Shown here in pieces: positions 18,159 to 27,395 of a DNA stretch of 64,000 nt. Origin of the DNA: Paenibacillus rhizovicinus (GTDB lineage Bacteria > Bacillota > Bacilli > Paenibacillales > Paenibacillaceae); assembly GCF_010365285.1 (NCBI RefSeq), contig NZ_CP048286.1, positions 854,001 through 918,000 on the forward strand, written 5' to 3'. The number at the start of each line of letters is the position of its first letter. Positions within the stretch are counted from its first letter, which is position 1. A program made the position numbers and the translations under genes. The notes under the pieces were generated by a model. It was not told where the DNA came from. It saw nothing but the letters and a program-made list of their open reading frames with translations, and made no database searches.

Positions 18159-18966
18159 CCGTGGCCCCTCGTTCCTCAGCCTGCAGGGCAAGCTGGATCA
18201 GTTCCCGCTTAATCTCGGACAACTGCGTATCGATTCTGGCGTCGATGCTGCCGAATGAGGAGCGAATGACGCAGCCGAACGATTTGACGGATACATCGGG
18301 TACGATTTGAAGCTCTGCCTGCGAGTCGATCGCAAGCGACAGTTCTTCGCGCGCAGCCTGAACGTATGTCAACTGCTGGGGCGATACGCACAAGGTGATG
18401 ACACCCTGTTCTCTCCGCCGTTCCAACGCTTTGCGGACAATATCGAGCGACCAATCCGCTTCGACGGTCAGCTGTTTCTGGATGATTTTCTCCGCGATCG
18501 CCGTGCTCAGCGAGACTACGAACGGTTCGGCTTCTTGTATGATTTGTTCCTTCGTTTCATACGAGGAATCAAGAATCGATCTTGCTTCCGTCAGCATGGA
18601 TTCCCATTGGGCACGCACTTCGGCTTCGGCCTGCGCCTTGCCTTCTTCGAAACCGAGTTGATATCCGTCATGACGAATCCGCTCCATCGTTTCATCGTCC
18701 TGCAGGCGGCGTTCGAGCCACCACTGGTCGATTTGAGCAGTCGCATCGGCGTACATCGTTTCGATTTGCTCGCCTGTTTCCTGGATACGCTGATTCGCAA
18801 ACTGTTCGGCATCATCCAAAATTTGGTCGCGGAGCGATACCGTTTCTTCACTCGGCCCGACGGGCGCTTCCTGTTCCGGAGCCGGCTTTACATACCGGTT
18901 ATACCATTCCAGCCGTTTTAAATCTTCTACCGAGACAACATGGGAAGATTTATACAACTTAGACAA
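18148..18966 (-). CDS. fliH: Flagellar export ATPase regulator FliH
   Basis: Stator-like partner that regulates FliI and tethers it to the C ring. The central region is a long coiled coil (about residues 55-140), and the C-terminal part has the FliH/HrpE pattern around AIAEKIIQKQLTVEADWSLD. The start is uncertain: a TTG at 18966 (MSKLYKSSHVV) has AGGAG 9 bases ahead, while an ATG at 18975 lies directly on that Shine-Dalgarno. I prefer the TTG. The start overlaps fliG by 8 bases and the end overlaps fliI. Confidence 0.86.
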   Translation of the reverse strand: MSKLYKSSHVVSVEDLKRLEWYNRYVKPAPEQEAPVGPSEETVSLRDQILDDAEQFANQRIQETGEQIETMYADATAQIDQWWLERRLQDDETMERIRHDGYQLGFEEGKAQAEAEVRAQWESMLTEARSILDSSYETKEQIIQEAEPFVVSLSTAIAEKIIQKQLTVEADWSLDIVRKALERRREQGVITLCVSPQQLTYVQAAREELSLAIDSQAELQIVPDVSVKSFGCVIRSSFGSIDARIDTQLSEIKRELIQLALQAEERGATDES

Positions 18967-19969
18967 TGATATCATCTCCTCCGCCACGGGCGATGATGAT
19001 CTCACCGGACTCTTCAAGTCTGCGGATCGTTGCTACGATGCGAGTTTGTGCCTCTTCAACGTCACGCAGCCGTACAGGTCCCATATATTCCATTTCTTCT
19101 TTGAATGTTTCGGCCATGCGTTTGGACATGTTGCGGAAAATCGCTTCTCGGACTTCTTCGCTGGCCACTTTGAGAGCAAGCTGCAGGTCGGAGTTTTCGA
19201 TATCGCGAATGATACGCTGAATGGCACGGTTGTCGATATTGACGATGTCCTCGAATACGAACATCCGCTTCTTGATTTCTTCGGCCAACTCGGGATCTTG
19301 AATTTCCAACGCATCCAGGATCGTGCGTTCCGTTCCCCGGTCGACGCCATTTAATATTTGAACGATAGATTCAATACCGCCCGCGCTTGTGTAATCTTGA
19401 GTAACGGTAGCGGACAGCTTCTGTTCCAACACGCGTTCGACGTAAGAAATGACATCCGGCGACGTGCTGTCCATCAAAGCGACGCGGCGTGCAACTTCCG
19501 CCTGCTTGTCTTGAGGAAGCGACGATAGGATTTGAGACGCTTGTTCTGCTTGAAGATAAGACAATACGAGAGCAATGGTTTGCGAGTTTTCGTTCTGAAT
19601 GAAGTTCAGAATTTGAGCGGCATCGGCTTTGCGTGCGAAATCGAACGGACGAACTTGCAAGGTTGCCGTCAATCGGCCGATGACTTCCATCGCCTTCGAC
19701 TCGCCGAGCGCCTTTTCCAGAATTTCGCGAGCGTATGTAATACCGCCTTGCGAAATGTATTCCTGTGCCACGCAAATTTGATGGAATTCATTCAAAATCG
19801 TTTCTTTATCGAGCGTATCCACTTTGCGCACATTTGCAATTTCGAGCGTCAGCTGTTCAATTTCTTCATCTCTTAAATGTTTAAAGATCTGAGCGGAAAC
19901 TTCAGGACCTAGCGAAATTAACAATATAGCTGCTTTCTGACGACCGCTGAATCCTTGTAACTTTGCCAT
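18959..19969 (-). CDS. fliG: Flagellar motor switch protein FliG
   Basis: Switch and torque-generating protein linking the MS ring to the stators. The N-terminal domain (GRQKAAILLISLGPEVSAQI), the middle domain and the C-terminal torque helix region (FEDIVNIDNRAIQRIIRDIE) are all present in 336 residues. The ATG at 19969 has GAGGTGG 5 bases ahead; a GTG at 19978 lies inside that site. The gene follows fliF by 11 bases and overlaps fliH. Confidence 0.96.
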   Translation of the reverse strand: MAKLQGFSGRQKAAILLISLGPEVSAQIFKHLRDEEIEQLTLEIANVRKVDTLDKETILNEFHQICVAQEYISQGGITYAREILEKALGESKAMEVIGRLTATLQVRPFDFARKADAAQILNFIQNENSQTIALVLSYLQAEQASQILSSLPQDKQAEVARRVALMDSTSPDVISYVERVLEQKLSATVTQDYTSAGGIESIVQILNGVDRGTERTILDALEIQDPELAEEIKKRMFVFEDIVNIDNRAIQRIIRDIENSDLQLALKVASEEVREAIFRNMSKRMAETFKEEMEYMGPVRLRDVEEAQTRIVATIRRLEESGEIIIARGGGDDIIV

Positions 19970-19980
19970 CTCAGCCACCT

Positions 19981-21540
19981 CTATTCATCAACAAGCCAAG
20001 TCCGGAGCAAATTAACGAACTCTTCCGGTTTTCGCTTGGCCAATGTTTCAAGCTGCTTGCGAACTTGACTTTCGTTCTGAACGCTGTCCAAATCGATCGT
20101 CGGATACTCCACTTTCCCTGGAACTGCCAATTCTTCGGCAAGCTCTGCTTGTTTTCTGCGGCGAACGACGACGTAACCAAGACCGCCGATCAGCGCAAGC
20201 GCAGCAAGGCCAATACCGACCATCCATCCTGTCGAGAGTGCCTTGGAGGAAGTAGCTCCGCCATTGTCGATAAAACTTTGCGCCATGATCGAAACTTTTT
20301 TGTCCATTAGCGCGTCATTAGTTACATCTTGACCAGACTCGACCAATTGAGAGCGTACGATATTCGCAACAACATTTGTCATTTCTGTTTTGGCCTGGGC
20401 ACTTAACTTTGTTTTTTCTACGCCGATATTAATGGATAGATCCTTGATCACATAAGGCCCGGACTCTGTTTGAATATTGTTCCTGCTAATCTCGTAGTTC
20501 GTTGTCCGGTCAGCTTCTTCGGAGGTGCCTCCGTTGCTGCTGTTCGTTGCTTCGTAACCTGGCACGTCTGTTGCGCCAGTTCCTGCAACGCCGCCAGCCG
20601 AATTTGCGCCGGTCGCAGTTTTGTTTGTAGAGGACTCGCTAATAATGATTCCGTTATTGTTGTTGTCAGGAAGCGGCATAACCAACTGCTGATCCGATTT
20701 GATTTTATCGAAATTGATAGAACTCGATACGCTCACGACCAAATTGTCCATACCGACCATCGCTCCTAGGAACGCCTGGATTTTTTGCTTAATGTCATTC
20801 TCGTATTTATGCTGAATTTGGTAATGTGTTTCAAGCAAATCACTGCTGCTTCCGTCGACATCGTTCGAGGCAAGCAATTCGCCTTCCGGACTAGAGATTG
20901 TAATATTCTCCGGCTTTATGTTCGGAATCGACGTTTTGACCAGATTGTAATAGCCATCGACTTCTTTCTGCGCTGGGCGATAGCCCGGACGGAACGTAAT
21001 CATGATCGAAGCCGAAGCCTGCTCTTTCTCTTCCGTCGTCATAAACGGCGTCGTGTCCGGCAAGTTCACTAATACATTCGACTTCTGCACGCCTTGCATA
21101 TCATTCAGAAGGCGTTGAATTTCCCCGTTTAATGCGCTGCGATACTTCACATCGAATTCGCGATCTGTCGAGCCAAACATCGACGAGCTGTCGTTAAAAG
21201 ATTCGAATCCGATTGAACCGTTACGAATAATTCCTTGTGAACCTGCCTCCACTTTTACTTTGGAAGCGTCCGCTGTCGGAACCGAGATCGTTTGCCCCGC
21301 ATCGGAAAGCTTGTAAGGTATTTTGCTTGAATCCAAGTAATCCATTACAGCGGCTGAGTCCGTACTATCCAAATTGCGAAATGCAACTTCGTAATTCGTT
21401 CTCGAAAAAAGGAATGTCATCAAGATGATCGCCAAGATGAGGAAAGCAGCTGAAGCGCCTAGCCAAATCTTCTGTTTCTTCTCCAATACATTCCAATACT
21501 GAGCGACCTTCGCTCGATATTGGGCAAATTTCTCGTTCAC
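19981..21540 (-). CDS. fliF: Flagellar MS-ring protein FliF
   Basis: Forms the membrane MS ring, the base of the flagellum. Two transmembrane helices flank a large extracytoplasmic region: WLGASAAFLILAIILMTFLF near residue 35 and WMVGIGLAALALIGGLGYVV near 450. The YscJ/FliF text EGELARTI-like segment appears as FNDSSSMFGSTDREFDVKYR and LNGEIQRLLNDMQGVQKSNV. The C-terminal tail binds FliG. The start is GTG at 21540 with GAGGTGG close ahead. The length of 519 residues is normal. Confidence 0.95.
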   Translation of the reverse strand: MNEKFAQYRAKVAQYWNVLEKKQKIWLGASAAFLILAIILMTFLFSRTNYEVAFRNLDSTDSAAVMDYLDSSKIPYKLSDAGQTISVPTADASKVKVEAGSQGIIRNGSIGFESFNDSSSMFGSTDREFDVKYRSALNGEIQRLLNDMQGVQKSNVLVNLPDTTPFMTTEEKEQASASIMITFRPGYRPAQKEVDGYYNLVKTSIPNIKPENITISSPEGELLASNDVDGSSSDLLETHYQIQHKYENDIKQKIQAFLGAMVGMDNLVVSVSSSINFDKIKSDQQLVMPLPDNNNNGIIISESSTNKTATGANSAGGVAGTGATDVPGYEATNSSNGGTSEEADRTTNYEISRNNIQTESGPYVIKDLSINIGVEKTKLSAQAKTEMTNVVANIVRSQLVESGQDVTNDALMDKKVSIMAQSFIDNGGATSSKALSTGWMVGIGLAALALIGGLGYVVVRRRKQAELAEELAVPGKVEYPTIDLDSVQNESQVRKQLETLAKRKPEEFVNLLRTWLVDE

Positions 21541-21583
21541 GTTTCCACCTCACTGTTAGCTTCTAATGCAAGTTGATAGGCCA

Positions 21584-21898
21584 TTAGATCTGCATCCGCA
21601 TGATTTCCTGATAGGCTTCGATCACTTTGTTGCGGATTTGTGAGGTGAGCTGCAAGCCGAGTTCAGCTTGCTGTGTAGCGACCATGACTTGGGAGACGTC
21701 CACGTTTCCAAGTAAATATTGATCGTTCATCGTATGTACGTTTTGTTCTTGGGCGCTAACGCCGTCCAATGCTTTTTGAAGGAAATCACCGAAGGTTTTC
21801 GTAAGGTCTGCCGGTGAAGAGGAAGTGCTGAGGTTGTTTGTTTCGACCGGTTTTATCGACTGGGCTTGTACCGGGTTTAAGGTCATGGGGTTAATCAA
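21584..21898 (-). CDS. fliE: Flagellar hook-basal body protein FliE
   Basis: Adaptor between the MS ring and the rod. The 104 residues show the typical FGDFLQKALDGVSAQEQNVH and the C-terminal LQLTSQIRNKVIEAYQEIMR. The likely start is a TTG at 21898, because GGAGGG sits about 6-7 bases ahead; the first ATG (21886) is too far from it. It lies between flgC and fliF, the normal order. Confidence 0.93.
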   Translation of the reverse strand: MINPMTLNPVQAQSIKPVETNNLSTSSSPADLTKTFGDFLQKALDGVSAQEQNVHTMNDQYLLGNVDVSQVMVATQQAELGLQLTSQIRNKVIEAYQEIMRMQI

Positions 21899-21923
21899 GA
21901 ATATCCCTCCGCGTTATCTCTGG

Positions 21924-22373
21924 TTATTTACCGATTTCAAGCGCTTTGACAAACATGCCTTTTGTTGCGTTCATAGCCGTTACATTCGCTTCGTAAGAAC
22001 GGGATGCAGATATCATATCGACCATTTCCTTCAACACGTCGACGTTCGGCATTTTGACATAACCGTTCTCGTCCGCGTCGGGATGGGTCGGATTATACAC
22101 CAGTTTCAAAGGCGTTGAATCTTCGATTATTTTCGTTGCTTTTACGCCCGGCGTTTGGCTTGAGCCGTTCATTTGACTGTTCAGCGTATCGGCGAACGAC
22201 TGCGAAGTAGGTTCAAGAACGACCATTTTACGTTTGTAAGGTTCGTAGCGTCCATTCACGTAAGAGGCTCTCGTCGTTTCCGCATTTGCAATGTTTGAAG
22301 AAATGACGTCCATCCGAAGACGCTGAGCGGTCAGCGCGGAGGCGCTGGCATCAAACCCGTTCGTCAATTTCAT
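21924..22373 (-). CDS. flgC: Flagellar basal-body rod protein FlgC
   Basis: Proximal rod subunit. The axial-protein N-terminal motif (ALTAQRLRMDVISSNIANAE) and the C-terminal helix (MISASRSYEANVTAMNATKG) are both present, along with PDADENGYVKMPNVDVLKEM, characteristic of FlgC. 149 residues. AGGGAGAGG precedes the ATG. It lies two bases after flgB. Confidence 0.95.
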   Translation of the reverse strand: MKLTNGFDASASALTAQRLRMDVISSNIANAETTRASYVNGRYEPYKRKMVVLEPTSQSFADTLNSQMNGSSQTPGVKATKIIEDSTPLKLVYNPTHPDADENGYVKMPNVDVLKEMVDMISASRSYEANVTAMNATKGMFVKALEIGK

Positions 22374-22375
22374 AA

Positions 22376-22786
22376 TCAGCCTCTCCCTTCGATTCCGATG
22401 CGCATCATTTTCACATCGTGATTCATCTGTTGCACATAGAAATTGTAATTCAATTGGTTTTTGGCGAGCAGCGACATTTCTCGATCAATATCGACATTGT
22501 TCGTGTCGTTATTCATGACACTCACTTCATCTGTAATGACCTGAGCTTGAGGAACCGATGAGGAGGATCCAATTGGAATATGCTTTGGATTCGTTCGTTT
22601 GCCCGCAATTTGAAACGCCCCGGACCCCATGCTCTGCTCGAGCAGCTGTTCGAAAACGACCTCGGAGCGCTTGAATTTCGGCGTATCTACATTCGCAATA
22701 TTGTTGGCAATTACTCTCTGACGCATTTCCGCAGCATTTATGGCGCCTTGTAATCGACCAAATTCCGGGCCATTCAACAAATTCAC
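22376..22786 (-). CDS. flgB: Flagellar basal-body rod protein FlgB (first gene of the fla-che operon)
   Basis: Proximal rod subunit that begins the operon running to cheB and beyond. The axial motif MRQRVIANNIANVDTPKFKR and the C-terminal NQLNYNFYVQQMNHDVKMMR identify it. The start is taken as GTG at 22786 (MNLLNGPEFGRLQ), giving 136 residues, the family length. The frame stays open to 22861, but that extension has no Shine-Dalgarno or family support, and the candidate promoter lies just upstream of it. GCGGGG is 7 bases ahead of the GTG. Confidence 0.9.
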   Translation of the reverse strand: MNLLNGPEFGRLQGAINAAEMRQRVIANNIANVDTPKFKRSEVVFEQLLEQSMGSGAFQIAGKRTNPKHIPIGSSSSVPQAQVITDEVSVMNNDTNNVDIDREMSLLAKNQLNYNFYVQQMNHDVKMMRIGIEGRG

Positions 22787-22864
22787 TGAAAAACCCCGCT
22801 TTCTATTTCGTGTGATGTTAATATTCAACAGATTTCCAAGCATTCCTTCTTTGTTCGACAAAGA

Positions 22865-22894
22865 ATTATGAAGTTTATGAGAGAGACTTGTCGA
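22865..22894 (-). promoter_or_regulatory. Candidate sigma-A promoter of the flagellar operon
   Basis: On the minus strand TCGACA is followed after 18 bases by CATAAT, about 80 bases before the flgB start and downstream of the codY terminator. Four to five matches per hexamer make this plausible but not certain. I did not find a convincing sigma-D promoter in the gap. Confidence 0.32.
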
Positions 22895-22944
22895 ACATTT
22901 CTACCAAACTAATCTTCCTCAACTTCCTAATTTATTACAATAAG

Positions 22945-22973
22945 AAAAAAGCCCTATCTTTGTCGAAGATAGG
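22945..22973 (-). terminator. Rho-independent terminator after codY
   Basis: The inverted repeat CCTATCTT / AAGATAGG with a five-base loop is followed on the minus strand by GCTTTTTTC. It ends the codY transcript and insulates the flagellar operon from hslVU-codY. Confidence 0.85.
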
Positions 22974-23034
22974 ACTAAAAGTTGGGAAATTTGTACTGGT
23001 TTCTGAATGGATTTGTAATGATTATGCAAACGTA

Positions 23035-23805
23035 TTAATTTTTATTCTTTTTGAGTTCCTGAAGGAGCTGGGTATTCAAAATTCGTATATACGTCCCCTT
23101 CATTCCTAGAGATCTTGTTTCAATTACGCCAGCGCTTTCCAATTTACGAAGCGCATTCACGATGACCGATCTGGTTATTCCGACCCTGTCCGCAATCTTA
23201 GAAGCGACCAGAAGCCCCTCTTTCCCGTCCAGCTCATCAAAGATATGTTCAACCGCCTCTAACTCGCTGAAGGATAACGAACCGACTGCGACCGCCACGA
23301 CCGTTCTGCTTCTTGCTTCCTGCTCGATTTCCTCTGCGCGTTCGCGAAGAATCTCCATGCCTACGATCGTGCTTCCGTATTCGGCCAAAATCAATTCGTC
23401 GTCGCCGAAAGGATCCGCGCTCCGCAGCAGTATCAAGGTCCCTATACGGTCTCTGCCGCCTACGATTGGCACCACAGTCATGATATCTTGCGCCGCCATC
23501 ATCGGGAACGACTCCGCAATGCCGACATCCGGCGTCACATTCGTTGCTGTTTCTTGCATACTCATGAAACGTTCGTTGCTCTCAGGAGAAAAACGAAGAT
23601 CGCCAATCGGCAATGCGCGCAGCTGCTCATGCTGATATGGACCTGCCGCGGCACACCCTAGTACTTTACCTTTGCGGCTGACGACGAATACGTCCGCCTG
23701 TATGGTCGTACAGAGTACTTCCGCCATCTCCCGGAAATTGAGCGCCCCTCCGGCCGCACGCTGCAGCAGCCGGTTAAGCGTTCTTGTTTTTGCCAATAAA
23801 ATCAT
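23035..23805 (-). CDS. codY: Global nutritional repressor CodY
   Basis: GTP- and branched-chain amino acid-sensing repressor of stationary-phase genes, including motility genes in Bacillus. The N-terminal GAF domain starts [14 protein letters not shown] and includes [20 protein letters not shown]. The C-terminal winged helix has the highly conserved [20 protein letters not shown] and [11 protein letters not shown]. 256 residues, normal. GGGGG lies ahead of the ATG. It is encoded directly after hslU, and a terminator separates it from flgB. Confidence 0.97.
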   Translation of the reverse strand: MILLAKTRTLNRLLQRAAGGALNFREMAEVLCTTIQADVFVVSRKGKVLGCAAAGPYQHEQLRALPIGDLRFSPESNERFMSMQETATNVTPDVGIAESFPMMAAQDIMTVVPIVGGRDRIGTLILLRSADPFGDDELILAEYGSTIVGMEILRERAEEIEQEARSRTVVAVAVGSLSFSELEAVEHIFDELDGKEGLLVASKIADRVGITRSVIVNALRKLESAGVIETRSLGMKGTYIRILNTQLLQELKKNKN

Positions 23806-23836
23806 TTCTGTTGCCCCCTACTTTCCTGTCCGTCCC

Positions 23837-25243
23837 TTACAGTATATATTGACTTAGATCACGGTTTTTCGCAATATTGCCCAGTTTCTCCCGCACGTAC
23901 TCCGGTGTTATGGTCAGATGTTCCAAAGAAAGCTCCGGCGCTTCGAAAGATAAGTCTTCCAACAGTTTTTCCAAAATCGTATGCAAGCGCCTTGCGCCGA
24001 TATTCTCCGTGTTCTTGTTCACTTCCGCTGCAATGGAAGCGAGTTCTTGAACCGCATCATCCGAGAACGTAATCGTAATCCCTTCAGTTTCCAACAGTGC
24101 CGTATATTGTTTCGTCAGTGCGTTCTTTGGCTCCGTTAAAATCTTCACGAAATCTTCAAGGGTCAAGTTCGTTAATTCGACGCGAATTGGGAACCGCCCT
24201 TGCAGCTCCGGAATGAGATCGGACGGCTTCGCCATATGAAAAGCGCCAGCTGCAATGAACAAGACGTAGTCCGTTTTAACCGGACCGTATTTTGTCATTA
24301 CTGTGGACCCCTCGACAATAGGTAAAATGTCCCTTTGCACGCCTTCGCGTGATACATCGGGACCAGATCCGCGGGATGAGCTCGCAATCTTATCGATCTC
24401 GTCAATGAAGATCATGCCCGACTGTTCCGCTCGGTTGACCGATTCCGCAATGACGTCGTCCATATCGATTAGTTTGTTTGCTTCTTCTTGAATCAGTGCT
24501 TTGCGCGCTTCCTTGACAGGAAGCTTGCGCTTCTTGGCTTTCTTGGGCATTAGCTGGCCGAACAGCTCTTGCATATTCGCGCCCATCCCCATGCCTTCGT
24601 TGCTTTGACCGGCCAGCATATCGAGCATATTCGGAGAATTGTCTTCCACTTCAATCTCAATGACTTCGTTCTCCAGCTTGCCGGCTGCCAATTGTTCCTT
24701 CACTTGCTTGCGGCGCTCGATAACCGATGCGCTCTCTTCCGGCTCCACTTCGGGTTCTTTCGAGCCATTGGAATTGCCAAACAGCATTTCAAGCGGATTT
24801 TTGGACGATTTAGCTTTCACGGACGAAGGAACGAGCATGGTTACGATACGCTCATTTGCCAATACCTCGGCTTTGTCTTTAACCTGCTCCGTCTTCTCCA
24901 GCTTCACCATCCGAATCGCGGTTTCTACAAGATCCCGAACCATAGATTCAACGTCGCGGCCTACGTAACCGACTTCCGTAAACTTGGTCGCTTCGACCTT
25001 GACGAATGGAGCGTTGACTAGCTTGGCCAGCCGTCTGGCGATTTCGGTTTTCCCGACGCCGGTAGGGCCGATCATGAGAATGTTTTTCGGCACGATTTCA
25101 TCGCGGATCGCCTCATCCAGCCGGCTTCTCCGGAACCGGTTGCGAAGCGCGACCGCCACGGACCGTTTGGCCGCCTTTTGGCCGACGATATATTTATCCA
25201 ACTCCGTCACGATTTGTTTCGGTGTCAATGCTTCGTTTGACAT
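23837..25243 (-). CDS. hslU: HslU/ClpY AAA+ unfoldase subunit of the HslUV protease
   Basis: ATP-driven unfoldase that feeds substrates to HslV. Walker A is in [20 protein letters not shown], Walker B in [12 protein letters not shown], and the sensor region is near [12 protein letters not shown]. The intermediate domain (about residues 110-240) is acidic and variable. The C-terminal tail NRDLSQYIL, which opens the HslV active site, is conserved. 468 residues. GGAGGGG lies ahead of the ATG. It forms an operon with hslV (46 bases upstream) and codY. Confidence 0.96.
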   Translation of the reverse strand: MSNEALTPKQIVTELDKYIVGQKAAKRSVAVALRNRFRRSRLDEAIRDEIVPKNILMIGPTGVGKTEIARRLAKLVNAPFVKVEATKFTEVGYVGRDVESMVRDLVETAIRMVKLEKTEQVKDKAEVLANERIVTMLVPSSVKAKSSKNPLEMLFGNSNGSKEPEVEPEESASVIERRKQVKEQLAAGKLENEVIEIEVEDNSPNMLDMLAGQSNEGMGMGANMQELFGQLMPKKAKKRKLPVKEARKALIQEEANKLIDMDDVIAESVNRAEQSGMIFIDEIDKIASSSRGSGPDVSREGVQRDILPIVEGSTVMTKYGPVKTDYVLFIAAGAFHMAKPSDLIPELQGRFPIRVELTNLTLEDFVKILTEPKNALTKQYTALLETEGITITFSDDAVQELASIAAEVNKNTENIGARRLHTILEKLLEDLSFEAPELSLEHLTITPEYVREKLGNIAKNRDLSQYIL

Positions 25244-25289
25244 CTATACCCCTCCAATTCAAACCTTGTACTAGTAACGTATTCGAAAC

Positions 25290-25835
25290 TTACTCGATTT
25301 CTTCCACGATAATATTCCGATTCGTGAAAACGCAAATATCCGCGGCAATTTCCAGCGCCGATTTAACCATATCCTTCGCTTCCATATGAGGTGCATGCTG
25401 ACGTACGGCACGGGCAGCCGCCAGCGCGAAGCTGCCTCCGGAGCCAATGGCAAGAATGCCGTCATCCGGCTCGATAATTTCTCCGCCGCCGGAAATAAGC
25501 AGTAAGCCCGTTGCGTCCATTACGATCATCATCGCTTCCAGCTTGCGCAGGACGCGATCCGAACGCCAGTCTTTAGCGAGCTCTACGGCTGCTCGCTGTA
25601 AATTGCCGTGATGTTCTTCCAGCTTGCCCTCGAATTTCTCGAATAAGGCTATTGCATCGGCGACCGATCCGGCGAATCCGGCAATAACTTGCCCCCGATA
25701 CAACCGGCGAACCTTCTTCGCGTGATGCTTCATCACCATGCTGTTGCCGAACGTCACTTGCCCATCGCCGGCAATAGCACCTTTTCCGTTATGCCGGACA
25801 GCGCAAATGGTCGTCGCGTGAAATTCCATGTTCAT
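25290..25835 (-). CDS. hslV: HslV/ClpQ peptidase subunit
   Basis: Proteasome-like peptidase partner of HslU. The core [20 protein letters not shown] and [20 protein letters not shown] are intact. The ATG at 25835 has GGAGGAGG 7 bases ahead and gives the N-terminus [13 protein letters not shown]. The Bacillus enzyme starts MSSFHATT and uses the exposed Ser; here Glu occupies that place, so the catalytic residue may be the internal Thr after processing. 181 residues. The usual upstream partner codV (xerC family) is absent. Confidence 0.94.
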   Translation of the reverse strand: MNMEFHATTICAVRHNGKGAIAGDGQVTFGNSMVMKHHAKKVRRLYRGQVIAGFAGSVADAIALFEKFEGKLEEHHGNLQRAAVELAKDWRSDRVLRKLEAMMIVMDATGLLLISGGGEIIEPDDGILAIGSGGSFALAAARAVRQHAPHMEAKDMVKSALEIAADICVFTNRNIIVEEIE

Positions 25836-25947
25836 CGTAATGCCTCCTCCGTTTGATTAATCGAAGAGCGAGATATGTATTTAATGAAGCGATCTTTTTC
25901 CTTTGGTGCGAATAGCTTGATTTTTGAAAAAACTTCAAAAAAAGGAA

Positions 25948-25981
25948 ACAGCGGCCGCTGTAAGCTCATTGCTGCCGCTGT
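25948..25981 (-). terminator. Rho-independent terminator after trmFO
   Basis: The arms ACAGCGGC / GCCGCTGT enclose an 18-base loop and are followed on the minus strand by TTCCTTTTTTTG. It ends the dprA-topA-trmFO transcript before hslV. Confidence 0.75.
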
Positions 25982-26007
25982 CATTTGTCATGAATCATTA
26001 CCGAAGA

Positions 26008-27360
26008 TTAATCCTGCAGCGCTTCTTGTATAGGTTCGATACCGGACTCAAGCGTTTCTTTGAATCTAGCCAGCTGTTCAAGCGCCCGGTTCGCGATTGC
26101 GTCATTCTTGTCCTTCTTGCTGCGCATCCGTTTCTCAAGCGGCGGGAAGAGCCCGAAATTAGCATTCATCGGCTGGAAATGTTTGAAATCCGCTGTCGTA
26201 ATATACTGCGCCATGCTGCCGAGCGTCGTATCGCCAGGGAATACAATCGGCTTCAACCCTCTTGCTAGTCGACCGGCATTCATGCCGGCGATGAGTCCGG
26301 AGGCGGCTGATTCGACATAACCTTCTACGCCTGTCATTTGGCCCGCGAAAAACAGATTTTCCCGTTTCATCGTTTGATACGTCGGCTGGAGCAGCTTCGG
26401 CGAATTAATAAACGTGTTCCGGTGCATGACGCCGAATCGCACGAACTCCGCGTTCTCGAGGCCAGGGATGAGCGATAGCACCCGCTTCTGCTCGCCCCAT
26501 TTCAGGTGAGTCTGGAAGCCTACCAGGTTGTACAGCGTTCCAGCAGCGTTGTCTTGACGAAGCTGGACGACAGCATGCGGGAGCTTGCCAGTGTGCGGAT
26601 TAACGAGTCCAACAGGCTTCATCGGTCCGAACAGCACGGTTTGCTTGCCGCGGCTAGCCATGACTTCGATCGGCATGCAGCCTTCGAAATATTGTTCTTT
26701 CTCGAATTCCTTCACTTCAGCCGTCTCGGCCGTAATGAGCGCTTCATGAAAACGTTCAAATTCCTCTTCCGTCATCGGACAGTTCAAATAAGCCGCTTCG
26801 CCCTTGTCGTACCGGGAAGCCAAATAAACTTTCGACATATCGATGGAATCTTTCTCGACAATCGGCGCTGCCGCATCGTAGAAATAGAAATATTCCTCGC
26901 CCAGCATCCCTTGAATTTGAGCGGAGAGACGCGGAGCCGTCAACGGGCCTGTCGCGATCAATACGATGCCTTCGGTCGGGATGTCCGTCATTTCTTCCGT
27001 GCGCACGTCAATCAACGGATGCTCTTTCAAAATCCGCGTCACATCGCCGGAGAAGCCATCCCGGTCGACGGCTAGAGCACCGCCTGCCGGCACGGCGTTG
27101 CGGTCCGCGCAGTCCATGATAAGCGAGTTCATACGGCGCATTTCTTCTTTCAGTACGCCGACGGCGTTGGTCAATCCATTCGCGCGGAGACTGTTGCTGC
27201 AAACGAGTTCTGCAAAATTGTTCGTATGATGAGCCGGCGTTTTGGTAGCCGGCCGCATTTCGTAAAGGGTAACCGGGACGCCTTGCGAGGCGATTTGCCA
27301 AGCGGCCTCGCTTCCTGCTAGCCCTGCGCCGATTACGGTAACACGTTGTACTTCTGACAC
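26008..27360 (-). CDS. trmFO: tRNA m5U54 methyltransferase TrmFO (folate/FAD-dependent)
   Basis: Makes ribothymidine at position 54 of tRNA using methylenetetrahydrofolate and FADH2. The FAD-binding motif [20 protein letters not shown] is at the N-terminus, and the family-specific [16 protein letters not shown] and [20 protein letters not shown] follow. 450 residues, slightly long at the C-terminus. The start is GTG at 27360 with AGGAAGG 8 bases ahead. It follows topA by 35 bases, as in Bacillus (formerly gid). Confidence 0.96.
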   Translation of the reverse strand: MSEVQRVTVIGAGLAGSEAAWQIASQGVPVTLYEMRPATKTPAHHTNNFAELVCSNSLRANGLTNAVGVLKEEMRRMNSLIMDCADRNAVPAGGALAVDRDGFSGDVTRILKEHPLIDVRTEEMTDIPTEGIVLIATGPLTAPRLSAQIQGMLGEEYFYFYDAAAPIVEKDSIDMSKVYLASRYDKGEAAYLNCPMTEEEFERFHEALITAETAEVKEFEKEQYFEGCMPIEVMASRGKQTVLFGPMKPVGLVNPHTGKLPHAVVQLRQDNAAGTLYNLVGFQTHLKWGEQKRVLSLIPGLENAEFVRFGVMHRNTFINSPKLLQPTYQTMKRENLFFAGQMTGVEGYVESAASGLIAGMNAGRLARGLKPIVFPGDTTLGSMAQYITTADFKHFQPMNANFGLFPPLEKRMRSKKDKNDAIANRALEQLARFKETLESGIEPIQEALQD

Positions 27361-27395
27361 TGTTCTTACCTTCCTTTCAATCCTGAGCCAAGCGC

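Noticed and set aside
22787..22861. N-terminal extension of FlgB
   Set aside because: No ribosome-binding site, sequence unlike any FlgB N-terminus, and it would start next to the promoter.
22888..23109. 73-codon plus-strand frame over the codY terminator
   Set aside because: It runs through the terminator and into codY antisense; no supporting features.
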